Below are positions 11,586 to 23,104 of a DNA stretch of 64,000 nt, one piece after another. Every line of letters starts with the position of its first letter. The first letter of the stretch is position 1. The translations under genes were made by a program, and so were the position numbers. The DNA comes from Moniliella sp. 'wahieum' (taxonomy: Eukaryota > Basidiomycota > Moniliellomycetes > Moniliellales > Moniliellaceae): NCBI GenBank assembly GCA_003971905.1, contig RSEE01000081.1, positions 124,001 through 188,000 on the forward strand, in the 5' to 3' direction. The notes beneath the pieces were generated by a model. The model was not told the DNA's origin. It did not search any database and saw only the letters and a program-made list of their open reading frames with translations.

Positions 11586-14500
11586 ATGAGTGCCCCTGAA
11601 AGCACCGCCTCCGGCCTCGCCGCCGGTGACTGCGCGCAAGGCCCAGAGCACCTACGTGGCCCATCTCAAGATCTGGGAAAGCACCAACGACGGGTCCCTT
11701 TCCCCACCCCCAGCCGCAAGGGCCGCTACCTCATCCTCAGCACCGATCCGGGAGGCATCACTCTCCACAAGGCCAAGCGGAACGCCAACGCGACCTTCTC
11801 CATCGGCAAGGAGTGGGACCTGCGTCTCCTGCAGGCCGTCCAGGCCTACACTGTACGTTCAGCCCCCTTCCCCTGCTGGCTGCCTTGGTGTGCGCATGTA
11901 CTCACCCCTTCTGCCTTGCTGCCCACCCGACTCCTTCTCTCTGACCTTTGCGCGGACGTACAAGTGGCAGAGCGAGCGGCCGCGCGCGACCAGCATGCGT
12001 TCCTCACTGCTGTGGTGCATGTTGCGCGCAGCCACACGGGTTCCGACCAGCTGCCGATCGTGACGGGGCTGGATCTTGGTCCTTCGGCCCACCCGTCCGC
12101 GCCTTCGCTCGTCCCTTCCGCCACGTCTTCCGGCCCGGCACTGGGTGCGTCCCTGACTCCCGTCGCGCCGTCCGGCACGACATTTACGCGCCGCCCCAGT
12201 GCTTCCAGCTCCTCCTCCCGCGCCCCCACGCCAGACGCTCTGGCTCCGACCTTCTCCCAGCCCGCCGGACCGACTCCAGGTCTGCTCTCCCGCTCCCGTT
12301 CTCGCAACGGGGTCACCTCGCCCCCGCCCATGTCTTTGCCCCGTGCTTCGCCTTCTCCTACCCCTGGGTACGCTCCCCACCCCCCCACCCTCCTGCCCCA
12401 GCCATCGTCGAACCGATCAAGAGGACTTGCAAGGTGCCTACGACGCTTACGATGACGGGGCCTACTCCCCGCTGCATGTTCCTGCCCCCCTGCTGTTGCC
12501 TGTGACGGTACCTGCGCCTGCGCCTGTGCCCGCACCTGCAGCACACGTACCTGTCCCCTCTTCCACCCCGTCCATACCGCCTCTTACCACACACTTCCTC
12601 CCCTCTTCCACCCCATTCGCTCCTGCCGCCCCGGACCTCGCCCATACCGATCGCGCCGTCTCGCCCGTTCAGGGAAGACCGGGACTTACCCCCCCGGGAC
12701 CCAGGACGGGGTACCGCTCGCTCGCTCCGCCGCAAAGCTAGTGTCAACCAGGGCAAGTTGAACGCTCGATCCCCCTCGCCTCCGGGGGACACCCCTGCGC
12801 TCCCTACCTCTCAACTCCTTCTCCCGCTCCTGCACCTGTACCCTGCACCCTACCTGCACCGTACCTGCACCCGTACCTGCACCCGTACCTGCACCTGCGC
12901 CCCTAGTAGCTGCACACCCTCATTACAAGTACCGGGCGCTGACTTCCTCTGCCCGGACTGAGCCATTTCCTGCTTCGTCCAACGGCTCCGCGTTCCGTGG
13001 GGCAAGACCAAGTTGTCCTCCCGTGCGCGCTTGAGTTCGATCGAGCCGCTCGAGGTGGGCGCGGCGTACGAGCGGATGTTGTTGGCCGGAACGGGATGCG
13101 GAACGTGAGCCAAGCGCTGGGTGAAACGCCGAGGAGGAGCAAGAGGAAGAGGAGGAAGAAGGTGGAGCTGAAGGCAAGAGCCAAGCTAAAGGCGATACGA
13201 GTATAGACAAGGACAAGCAGAGTGACAAGTACAAGACCAAGGCTAAAGAGAAGGAGAGGGATGCCAAAGTATTGCCCGGACCTGAGGAAGGAGGAGAAGA
13301 AGGTACCCTACTCAGTGTCGAGGAGCTATTGGAAACGTACGAGTGGAATCAACGTGCCGGTTTATCGGCTTTGGGCCGGGAACGGCGGATGCCATCGGTG
13401 ACGGAGGCTGCGCCGGTGGGTGCGGCCGAGGCGATCGAAGCGTCGTTGAAGGAAGAACTGCGTGCGGTGGATGCGGCCACACATATCCATGGTAGAGAGA
13501 GTGACGATCGGGTCAAGTACGTTGAGAAGCACATTGCCGAAGCGTTGGAAGAGCTAGAACAGATGGACCATTTGATCCTTACGTTTAAACTCTCCCTCAA
13601 CGCACGCTTGGACGACATTGCCTTTGTCGAGTCCCAAAACCGCGGATTTCAAGTCCACATGGCCAACCAACAGCAGTTGGCCGAGGAACTATCCAACGTG
13701 TTTAGCACGGTGCATGTCGATCAAGCTACGACCGAGGCACTGCGCCATGCGCCTCTCGATACGCTCCAAGGTGTAGGGGAGAGCGATAGCTGCAACGGCT
13801 CTCTATAAGTCACTTCTGCGTGACGCCGAGTTTGCCATGACTGGGGACGAAGGAACCGGTGTGGCACCGCGTGCGCGGCAGGCCAAGATGCAAGAATACC
13901 GTGCGCTCAGTGACCAGTTCAGTGCTCGGATCAAGGACTTTTTGGTCCAGGCCATGGAACGGCAAATTTGGGCGCTTCGCTCGATGCAGGACCAGAAACG
14001 GGACCAACGTCTGGCCACCGCTTTGGCTTCGTTACGCGCGGGTGGAACGGGCGCACGAGAAATCTTACAAGACCACGCTTTGCTCGAAACCGCTTTCGAG
14101 ATGTACTGTGGTGTCCTGTTGTTTGTCAAGGAAGTTTCCCCACCCATCTTTGCCCAGCTTAGCGCCTCCTACCTGGCCCAAGTCAGCGAGGTGTACAAGG
14201 CCGATTTTGTTGCTGTCTTTCGTGCGGTGCGCGGACGGGTGCGTAAGGCCACGGAAGAAGAGCTGGCAGATATCTCATTTGCCTCGGCAGCACCCAAGGG
14301 GTTGCCCCCAGCGGCAGGCATGCTGCGGTCCGGTACGGTGCGAAGAATGGGAACCACAATGGGGATCGGGCGGGGGGAACGGATTCGTTCTGCCGCGGTC
14401 GCAGGAAGGCGATGGGATCGGGATTGCGGGTGGGTTGGCGTTCTCGTGTTGCTGGCGAGTGGGTTGCCGATCGTTCGGAGAGAACAGGCGTTCATTGCGG

Positions 14501-15725
14501 ATTTCCTGCACATTAACGACAACCAAATCACGTTTTCCAACTACATGGACCTGGGTGGGTTCTTTGACCACCAGGCCGCGCTCGTGTTCCGAGAACACGC
14601 AAAGGATAAAGGTGGACTGCGCAACATGCACGATGCGTTGGCGCTATGCTTTGGATTCTTTGTCCAGGAGGCGCAAACGTTTGCCGACTACGTGGTGCAG
14701 ATGGACAGGATCCAGATGGTGTCCTTACTTTCTGCCCTGGATGGCGCGGTACAGGAAGCGACAACGATGCAGAATGAGTTCCTGATCAAGAGTCTGGGCA
14801 AGTTGCGTGCCCGACTGGCAGGCCAGTTGGACCAGTACGTTGCCCAACAGATTCGCGCCATTGAGCAGACACGTTTATCAGCCAAGAAGGGAACAGGTGT
14901 AACACACTTGTTCGGACGTTGCCGCTGTTTGTGGAAAAAGTCGAATCTCAACTCGCTCTCGTCCCTCCCCCGCCTAATGCGAGCATCCGCCGCGCCGTCG
15001 ACTCATACTACACCCAGATCAGTACCGCGTGCTTCGATGCGCTGCAGGCGATGGCCAAGATGTCCAGTGCCAACGCCTCCTTGGCCGGAACCGCCGGCCC
15101 CGAAGCGGAAGACAAGGGTGTGCTCTATGCCCACATTATCCTCATTGAAAACGCACGTTACCTGCGCCGCGAGCTCGGGCGGCGGGAACAACCAGTACCA
15201 CAACCACTTGGCCGACGTCCTGGCTTCCGTCGCAGGACGCGCAGAGACGATGTTGGCAGACGCATTGTTGTCGTATGTGGTGGCGGTGCTACGACGGCCA
15301 TTGGGCAAGTTGGTCGACTTTACAGAAGGAGTGGAAGAACTGTTACGGTCCACGCCAGCGGGCGAGGTGACGTTGCACACGCAGTATGCCCGACACGCAT
15401 GGAAGCGTCTAGGGAAAGAGTACACGGGCAAAGAAACGCGCAAGGCGGTGGAAACTTTGTCCCGGCGCGTGCAGAAACACTTTGGTCTCGGGCTCGACGA
15501 GGAGGAAGCTCCAATGGAGCAACAGGGACATTGGAATGCCGATTTGGACGAGGAGTGATGCAACAGGCGTGGCGCGTCGCAGCGGAACAGGCGGCTCGCG
15601 AAGTGGAACGGTTCCTTGTTGTCCTCCGGGCTGTTTGGCCAGATAACTCGATCGCATTTGAATTGACCGTCCCAGAACTTAACCGCTTCTTTGCCGCTTG
15701 CCCACCTACCACGCGCCGACGCTGA
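11586..15725 (+). CDS. SEC3: Exocyst complex subunit SEC3
   Basis: Sec3 tethers secretory vesicles at sites of polarised growth; its N-terminal PH-like domain binds PI(4,5)P2 and Rho GTPases. ATG 11586 leads into ARKAQSTYVAHLKIW, KGRYLILS, ITLHKAKRNANATFSIGKEW and, past an intron near 11850-11965, WQSER and DQHAFLTAVVHVARSHTGSDQLP, the Sec3 PIP2-binding domain. A long Ser/Pro/Lys-rich linker follows (12060-13270). The exocyst part begins at LSVEELLETYEWN (about 13310), then the coiled-coil helix with the near-invariant VESQNRGFQVHMANQQ (about 13630). The Sec3 C-terminal helical rods run to 15725. Breaks near 11979 and 15555 close by adding one G. With the second repaired, the frame passes the TGA at 15556 and ends RFFAACPPTTRRR. 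The ATG choice rests on its distance to the PH-like domain. Confidence 0.93.
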
Positions 15726-16661
15726 GAACCCACCGCACAGGATCCTCGCGGGCAAGGTACAATTGAACCAAACGACTGAGATTGTCGATTGTCGATCGTC
15801 GATTGTCGACCGATCTTTTGTCATGAATCGTGCGGCCGTCTAGCATTTGGGATCGATCTTCTCGATGATCCACCCCCCTTTCCAAGTACATGAGAATTGT
15901 CCAGAAGTATTCGGTGGCAGGTGAAGGTGTGCCGGCCAAACGACGGCAGTTCGTAGGATAATCTACTGCCATTGTTGTCTGATCGATGGATGCATGAACA
16001 GAATAAAGGAGGGATTCTTGAGGCATACTATGAGGGGTCGCCCAGGCCGGCGACCGCCAGCGATATGTGGAGAGATGGTTTCTTGCCCCTCATAGTGTAC
16101 ACTCTCTACTGTTGCGTCAGTGGGTATCCGCCACGTCTTCTCCACCGCCATTCGTCCTTAGGGATATATGATGTCGATTGTATGTTGATGAGGCCAACTG
16201 ACGCCTTAGTACTTATGTAGAGACTGTTGTGCGCCCTCTTCTGTTGAGCTGGATGGCTCGTGCTTTGGCCAAATGATGTCCCTTCTTTCCTCCTCACAGG
16301 CCTGGAGTTCCGTTGTTTATCTCTCCTGTTTTCACTTGTTCCGCAGCTAACCCTACGGCGACTCGCTGTTGATGTTCCTCTGTAGTAGCATTGCTGGTTG
16401 CCACACCACCACTGAAAGTGGTCTCGAACGACTGCTGCCCCTTCAATTACACTCGCCTATACTATCCATTCAAAAGAAGAACACGCTCTGTGCTAGTAGT
16501 AATAACTCGTAACACTCAATCGATGAATTGCCTTCGGAAACCCACAACAAACACGGATGTGCCTGTATACCGAAGCTTTCTCGTACAAAGTGGCGCCTGT
16601 TGTTCCCCACGGGGCGTCCTTTTGTGGCCTCCTCCCTCAGCACCACTAGCTTGCCTGCCCC
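15726..16661. other. Convergent intergenic region between SEC3 and TGS1
   Basis: No convincing gene; open frames here are under 85 codons and carry no motif. The region contains a GATTGTCGATTGTCGATCGTC direct-repeat cluster (15781-15815) and an 11-bp inverted repeat (16027-16037 / 16086-16096). Confidence 0.6.
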
Positions 16662-18312
16662 TCAGATGGGAATCTCACCATCGGACGTATGCTGAGCCAG
16701 TGCGCCCAGGCAGCACGTCACCGCAACCATCTTGTTTGGCCAATGATTTCCCGCTCTACCAATACTTGTTTGGCTCCGCCCAAACTGTGCGCGACGATGC
16801 CCAAGTGGGCCAAATCGTTCTACCCCGTATGGCGTGGCAGGAAGAGCGCCAAGTTCGACGTGCCAAGCTGCGTCATGCACATCCTAACCAGTCCTTCGCC
16901 ACTGAGGGGTGCCAAGCGATTGAGTGAATAATACGTCCGCTCCCCATTCCGCGTATTCCTCACCTGGAGGGGCGTTGGCCCGCCGGGCCCAGCTCGTTCA
17001 CCGCGACACGTCATTGCAAGCCTTGCTGAGCATCCTTCGCAGGTGCTTGCGTTTGCTTTGAGCCTTGGCATTTTCCCCTTGGCACGCTATGCAGTGCCTC
17101 CATCAGCTCCGTTATCTTGACCTTGGCCTGGCCCGCTCCGTCTCCCACTGTTCCCGTTCTGAGCCTGATGGCCCTTTTGGTTCTCCACTGCTTTCGTACC
17201 CTATCCCCCCCCAGGCAGGACAAAGGAAGACGGCATCAAACTTCCACTGGGACCAGGCACCCCAGTCGCCCTCCATCTTCTCCGCTTGTACCTCCTCCTT
17301 GCTTGCCCCACATAGCCGACCATACGTCGCGGCCCATTCGACCGCATCGGCCAAATAATTGTCACCTTCCTCCACACGGCATACGTGCATTATGCCGTGC
17401 CAACTCAACCTTGATCGGGTCCACATCAATCCCGACTACATGGGGGAATGGCGGGCTAAACCAAGCAGGTTGCCCCAGCGCCACAAAACACATCCAATAC
17501 CGTACCCGTTCGCGTGCCGACGATCCAGCCAAACTGCTGGCCATGTGTGCGCAATGTGCGTTGCAATGCCTTCAGGCGTGATACTGTACAAGCTTTCGCG
17601 GTCCAAAGCGTATCCTGCGCGTCAAAGTTAGGGAACAACGTGTAGCGCGCATACCAGTACTTGTGCATGTCCTCCTTCATGTCTTCTTTCCGGATCAAAA
17701 CGTGAGGGTGCATCCAATCGGGTAAGGAACCGAGCCAGTTGTCGTGCCGTGCCGTTGCCATTGGCTTCTTCTTCGTTTTCTTTTTTCCCGTCTCTTCATC
17801 GTCTTCTTTCACCTTCTCTTTATTCTCCTCTTCTCCCGCGTTTCCTTCACCTTCTTCCCATTCGCATTGGTTTGCATCTGTTTCTGCTGGTTCAGTTCCT
17901 CCTTCTTTACCAAAGCGTCTTAGGGGATCCAGCTCCTCACCTGTGTTCCGCGCATTCCGGGCCTGTTCGGATGCACAGTCTGGACCAAGGGCCGACTCCC
18001 AGCAAAACCCACAATGCGCATCTGTTGACGCTCATCTCGCTGGCGCTGGAAAGTGGGCAACTGCCATGCGTGAATCGGGATGGCTGCAACCCTGAATGCC
18101 ACATTGGGGGGCAAGCCCTCTTCTGGGATCAGTACAGGGTTGGAGGACGGCCTCACCCCTACTCCGACTAGGACATTGTCAAGTCCAGTGTAAGGGGGAA
18201 GCTTGCGATACGGATGGGGAGGGGGAGGGGGAGGAGACCCCTGTGATTCTCTGTGGCGTTGTGCGTGCTGTTTCGCAGGAATGAGGGGAAGCGTATTTTC
18301 CCGCCGAGGCAT
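16662..18312 (-). CDS. TGS1: TGS1, trimethylguanosine synthase (cap hypermethylase)
   Basis: Tgs1 converts m7G caps of snRNAs and snoRNAs to m2,2,7G using S-adenosylmethionine. The Rossmann-fold SAM site reads VLDVFCGAGA (about 17485-17455), followed by HVVGIDVDPIKVELARHNA (about 17440-17385). The catalytic/cap-stacking motif reads FLCPAWGG (around 17222-17205), where most relatives have SPPWGG. The region upstream has HKYWYARYTLFPNFD (about 17665-17620), the family's lead-in to the fold. Downstream, LALFLPRHT (about 16850) and MVAVTCCLGALA (about 16730) match the closing strands. The N-terminus is Pro-rich and disordered. I prefer ATG 18312 (MPRRENTLP) over 18504 because a duplicated TATA-like element sits at 18518-18543, too close for 18504 to be transcribed with a normal leader. 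Frame changes occur near 17380, 17570 and 16860. Confidence 0.88.
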
Positions 18313-18517
18313 GTTCACTGGCAAGGAGGAAGTGGACGCGCTAAGGCGTGGGTTACAGGGTGGATTTGGGTCCGTGGTGGCTGTGCATTGGTCCAGGACC
18401 CATGATTGTAGTGGTGTTGGGCAGGTGGGTGGGTGCGTGTGGGTGAGCGATAGTGAATTGGTTGAGGCGACGTAGTTGGAGACGGGAGATGGTGGTCGCA
18501 GCACAAGGTAGTAGTTA

Positions 18518-18543
18518 TATATAAGCGAAATATATAAGCGAAA
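18518..18543 (-). promoter_or_regulatory. Duplicated TATA-like element upstream of TGS1
   Basis: TATATAAGCGAAA is repeated perfectly twice in tandem (18518-18530 and 18531-18543). Read on the minus strand it gives two TTATATA boxes spaced 13 bp apart, about 210-230 nt upstream of the preferred TGS1 ATG. Confidence 0.5.
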
Positions 18544-19954
18544 TGTGAAGAGAAAATGAAGCGGTCATGGGACTGAAAGGTTGCCTTGAGGGCGAGTCGA
18601 GATGAGAGCGCTTAGCTGGCAAGCAAGACGCGGTATCCCATCTGTTAACCAAGTTTCTCTTCCCTTGGCTCGTGCACAGCTTTCAGCTCCCCAACGCCTG
18701 CTGACCATCCGTCGAAAAAGGCCGCAGATTGGGCTAAATACCCCGCCGTCACAGGACCAGAGAGGCGAGGGGTGCATTTGAACAGAGCGAAGGAGGGAAC
18801 GTCCGCACCGCGGTTGGATGTCAGCAGGAAGTGGCACCTAACTTTCCTCTTATAGTAGTAACTACTACTAATAAATCTCGATAAACTCTTTTTACCTTGT
18901 CATATGATGGGTCGCACCAGTACATAGTTATCTCTCCCTTTCCCTCCCCGTTTCCAGTTCACGTTTTTCCAGCCAATCCGTGGGACACCGCTGTCGTCCA
19001 TTTATCACCACAGCTGCGTGGGGCAAAGATTGACTGCCACACAGACATCCGACTGATACGACACTGTTTTTGCAAGCGAAAGAATGGACAGCAAAAACTA
19101 AACACTAAAATGAACGAATTATGGGGCTCATCCAGCGACAACGATAGGGCCGAATCAGCTGCGTGTGCACAATAGGAGCAGGGTGTCAGTGACCCTATAA
19201 CAGGGCTGGGTAACGAGGGTCTTCAACCAAAGGGGCTCTCGAGCCCAAGATCTGAGGGGAAACATACTAACAGAGACGGGAAAAGATAGTACGATACACA
19301 GGGCAGCATACTTGGACAAAAAACAATGGCCTGGCATGCAGGGGAACAAGGGAACTATAGGCGAAGAGGAGAGAGTGCATAAGAGGGGAAATGCCCTCCG
19401 AAGAGTAAAAGACGGTACTGACCATGTACCGGCTCATCAGTTGTGCCCCCGTTGCCTATGTCCACCACAATTGCTGCCTCCCAACAAAGATTGGCCGAAC
19501 GGTCACATTCAAAGTCTTTGTCCCAGGTAACGAAGACAACACTAGCGTCTACAGGGAAAGCTACGATGGGATTGCCCCGCGCTCGACGCCAGCGCCGTCG
19601 GTTGCACAATGCACATCGTTTTGGAAGCAACAAAAGATGAACCATCACATCTTACCTGGGCCAGAAAGTGAATTACAAAGGGCAGTCCAACCCTTAGTTC
19701 AGCAGCGTAGGCCGATCAAAGAAGTGATAGTCGGCGTACCGATAGCCATTGAATACGTCAACCAGACGTATCGGGTTTACCGTGTAGGTAGACAAACCGC
19801 ACCCCACACCTATACCCGGAAAGACAACGGCCCAACCAAACCGGTTCTTTCGGCCACCACCACTCGCTGGCTCCTCCCCTCCCCCACCTCCCAGGGATAA
19901 GGGATATGGGGAGGGAGGGGGGGAGATGCGCCCCATGACGATAACTACCTCTCA
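18544..19954. other. Intergenic, AT-richer, no confident gene
   Basis: No recognisable product on either strand. An open + frame at 19424-19900 and short minus frames at 19355-19648 and 19694-19936 lack known motifs, and none continues after testing neighbouring frames. Confidence 0.5.
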
Positions 19955-20456
19955 TTAAGCGTCCGACAACTCCCGCAACCGACGAATGGTGCTGCGGACC
20001 GTAGCAGCGGCCGTGGTGGACAAGGCCCATGCACCGCCCGCCACCTGCTTCTTGCATGCACGGCAGTCCCAAATCCCCACCGCACGCCGCTTCACGGCGT
20101 CCTTGCCGCAAAACGCGCACGTGTACCGCGCATGCTGCGAAATCTCAATCTTCTTCACCTGCCGCCGCAGCGTAGACCCGTACCGCGTACCGTACTTGCC
20201 AGTAATCCCAACTTTTGTCGTGCGCTTGGACTATGGCGGGAAAAACGCACGTAGGTCATAGGTTAAAGTCAGCACTCGCCTAGCGGTCCGCCAAATGTCC
20301 GCCTCCGCCAAGTTGTGAGTGAAGTGACTAGCACCGCAGGGCCCACACTGGCTTGGTACTCGGACTCGACATGCGCGCCAAGAAGAAGATCGATAGAGCA
20401 AGACGAACTGGGTGTGGAGGGGTGGATTTAGGGGGAGGGGGAGAAAGACGCACCAT
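19955..20456 (-). CDS. RPL43: 60S ribosomal protein eL43 (L43/L37a)
   Basis: This is a structural protein of the large ribosomal subunit, and the one gene in the window that reads without any frame break. Exon 1 is only the ATG (20456-20454). Intron 20453-20231 has GTGCGT donor and ATAG acceptor. Exon 2 (20230-19955) starts [20 protein letters not shown], and the spliced protein is 92 residues, the usual family length. The zinc ribbon is intact: CAFCGKD, 14 residues between the pairs, then CRAC, binding one Zn. The tail [14 protein letters not shown] is typical. An intron right behind the start codon is common for ribosomal-protein genes in fungi. No second ATG competes. Confidence 0.96.
20231..20453 (-). 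other. Intron in RPL43 (223 nt) immediately after the start codon
   Basis: The donor GTGCGT directly follows ATG, and the acceptor ATAG precedes TCC AAG CGC. Removing it yields the exact 92-residue protein. Confidence 0.88.
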
Positions 20457-20763
20457 ATCGAGAGCGGGTGGCCTAGTGGTGTTGGGTGTCCGGGCGTCGG
20501 GATCAGCGTCACCAGCGATTGGCGGGGTAATGCACGTGCAGCAGCAAGGCATAAGGCAGGCGGGGCGCAATAAAATATTTTCACAGGTTTACTGGACTTG
20601 CCCATAACGTGTAACTGGCTCTCCATAATAACAGGCTTTGAACACATGCGGACCCTATGCATGGGCTTCATGAGCGAAAGGACTGGTCCACACATCAGAA
20701 GCTAGCCACCTGGAGTCCCTAGCCCCTTGTTGAAAACAGATGCGGCCCTGGAGACACCAAAAA

Positions 20764-20850
20764 GGGGTACACCCGGATTGAACCGAGGACCTCCTCTATA
20801 TTGGGAGATGACAACCCAAAAGAGGCATGATACCACTACACCATGTACCC
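20764..20850 (-). tRNA. tRNA-Pro (anticodon UGG), intron-containing
   Basis: On the minus strand the acceptor arms GGGTACA / TGTACCC pair over 7 bp. The T-arm holds GGTTCAATCC. Anticodon stem CCTCT/AGAGG encloses loop TTTGGG followed by an intron of about 16 nt that contains CCCAA, complementary to the anticodon, as in canonical tRNA introns. A T5 tract (A-run 20759-20763 on the + strand) follows directly as the Pol III stop. Confidence 0.9.
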
Positions 20851-21193
20851 TGTTGAATAGGCAGGAACCGTTAGATATAGACTGTTTTGCTTGTCAGCCG
20901 GATTATCCCTATTGGCCACTCTTTGCATCAGCAGGTTGACCTTGCAGATGAGGGCATGGAGGAGGGACGACTATCGCCCTGCTGGCGTGTTGGCCGGCGT
21001 ATTCATACACTGAGAGGCAGACATGGATTTTGCTTTTCTGGCACATATGTGCCTTCTCTTCGGGTTGAGAGGTACCGTAACTACGGGTGGGGTACCGCAA
21101 ATAGCACCTGTTATGAATAACTTCGAGGGTTATAACAAGCGTGCGGGCGCAACGGGCATGTGAGATAGGGGATACACGAAACGGTCCAAAAGT

Positions 21194-21289
21194 TCTCCCC
21201 TCTGGGAGTCGAACCCAGGACATCAGAGCGGACTTAATGTCCACGTGACCAATTACAATCTGACGCTCTTCCAACTGAGCTAAGGAGAG
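21194..21289 (-). tRNA. tRNA-Tyr (anticodon GUA), intron-containing
   Basis: The acceptor stem is CTCTCCT / AGGGGAG with discriminator A. The D stem is GCTC/GAGC, anticodon stem TCAGA/TCTGA, and T stem CTGGG/CCCAG around TTCGACT. The anticodon loop starts TTGTAA (GTA = Tyr) and is interrupted by an intron of about 24 nt containing ATTA. A TTTT tract lies just downstream (A-run 21188-21191). Confidence 0.92.
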
Positions 21290-21628
21290 GTGATTGTGGA
21301 CTGGCCTCGTATGCTGATAGAATTCAGGTTCATACAGATCGTGTACAACAAAACGGGACTACAGAAACAGACACCTTATCTGCGTAATGCACCTGCGTTT
21401 CGCTGTAGCACGACAACAAAAGAGTGTCCCCGAAGTGACATAGGTGATGGACAATCTATGCCGAAGATATGAGAAGAAGCAAGATCAAGATATCGATGAG
21501 ATGATCGATTATGGAGCGCGATGGGAGGGAGTATAGTATACATGCGTCAACTTACACAGATCGAAATGCAGAATCCCCCCAGGGCTGAAGAGGGGAGGTG
21601 AGGGTGAATATCATGTGCAGAAACGTCC

Positions 21629-23104
21629 TCATTGCCGCCTCAAGGATCGGCCCCGAGGAGTTGCAGAATCTCGTCCCAGGACTGAGATTTGCTGGTAAAA
21701 AGCAGTCTTGCCAATGACCAGATTGGTAAGCAAGGTTTTCAGCTCGCGTTGCTTGGTGTCGGTAAACAACTGGTCCTCTTCCGTCACTCGCGCAGCAAAG
21801 CAGCTCACCTCCTCATGACTTGTGCTCAATGCATGTCGTACCTCCTCAATCCGTGCATCGAAGCGCTGCATCCGCTCTATCCGGCTCCGCTCCTCGTCCA
21901 CCCCACGTAGAAGGTCGAGGCGGTCGTCGTGTAGGTACCCCTCAGTCCAGCGGAATGCACCCGACCCTGCCCCAAGGACGCCAGGCGGGCACGCTCAGCG
22001 ACGATCCCAGAAAGATGAGTGGTGAGGTATCGCAGATCTTTTGTTTCTCTGCTGGGTTTGAAGGACGCTGAGGTACGCCTGGTTGTAGGCCAGGAGGAGG
22101 CAGAGGGGGGGTGAAGTCGTGTGGCCATGCTCTGCACACTCAAAACGCGGCCCTGTGGCTAAACTTTGCCCGACCGGATAGAGCAGGGCCAAGTCGGGTT
22201 CGAGCTGAGCTAGAATACCTAGCGAGGATGCCAGTTCCTCGTACTCTCTCCTAGGGGGAGGTGTGGGCAGTCTCAGTCTCAAGAGCCAGGCTGAGGGAGG
22301 TGAAGTTGTCACGAAATTCGGTAAGACTGGTCATGAGGGGCGTTGGAAAGGGATTGTTGCGTCCCTTGGGAGACAGGCGGTGAGCATCCTGTCCCACGTC
22401 TCGCCTAATCTGGGCGACTGATTGGGCGAGACGTTTCGGCGAGGCGGCCAGATGGGCATGCATATCCACTGCCTGGCATGGGGTAGTACGGGTTAGATTA
22501 TGTCCAGCCAGAGCACGTGGGGAGATAGGGGAGGTAACGCACCCATTCTCTCGAGAAGAGGAAAAGCACATAGCACGGTGCTCCTTCGCAGCACTGGGTG
22601 GGCGCACACCCTCTCAAAAAAGTTTGGAGATCAGTAGTGCGGCGTAGCAGAAATTCCTTGCCAACCGGTCCCCGCCCAGGTGGGTCGCCAATCGGTGTCG
22701 GTCAGGCAGCGGGGGGATCAACATCCCTGCCACTCGCGATGCAAGGCGTCATGGAGAAAGGCAAAGTCGCTGTAACGTCGCCTGAGCTCGCACTGGCAGC
22801 CGGGAAATGGGGCAGGTCGGTGCGGGTGCGGACGAGGTAGGAGACATACACCCGACCCGCCTTGCTTTTGCGGGGCACCATCTCCCTTTGCTCTTCGCTC
22901 GAGCTGGGCGAAAGGAAGGTGTCGCGGCTAACAAGGGCAGGGGTGATGGGCAACCGACGCCTCCTTGTGCGGGTTGAGCACTTGGACGCGGACGTACCCC
23001 GTCTGCTGGGTAGGCATGACAACATGAGGTGGTGGGGGAAAAGCATCTCTGGATTCTGGCGGTCTGTGCCAGTGCAGGCTGACGCGCTGACAGCGCCGAC
23101 ACAT
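21629..23104 (-). CDS. SNX4: Sorting nexin SNX4/Atg24 (PX-BAR)
   Basis: Snx4 is a PX-BAR protein that binds PI3P and retrieves cargo from endosomes and supports selective autophagy. The PX domain starts with GYVRVQVLNPHKE (about 23015-22975), then YVSYLVRTRTD (about 22850), RRRYSDFAFLHDAL (about 22770) and IPPLPDRHRL (about 22710), the SNX4-specific version of the PX proline loop. The BAR region shows FRDNFTSLSLALE (about 22310), EYEELASSLGILAQLEPDL (about 22240-22185), YLTTHLSGIVAERARLASLGQGRVHS (about 22035-21960) and DEERSRIERMQRFDARIEEV (about 21900-21840). The stop lies at 21629-21631. At least five frame changes cross it. ATG 23104 gives a short leader before the PX domain; the ATG near 23017 (MPTQQTG) is equally possible. 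Confidence 0.88.

Noticed and set aside
19424..19900. 158-codon + frame and overlapping minus frames downstream of RPL43
   Set aside because: Readable but motif-free; neither strand extends through neighbouring frames.
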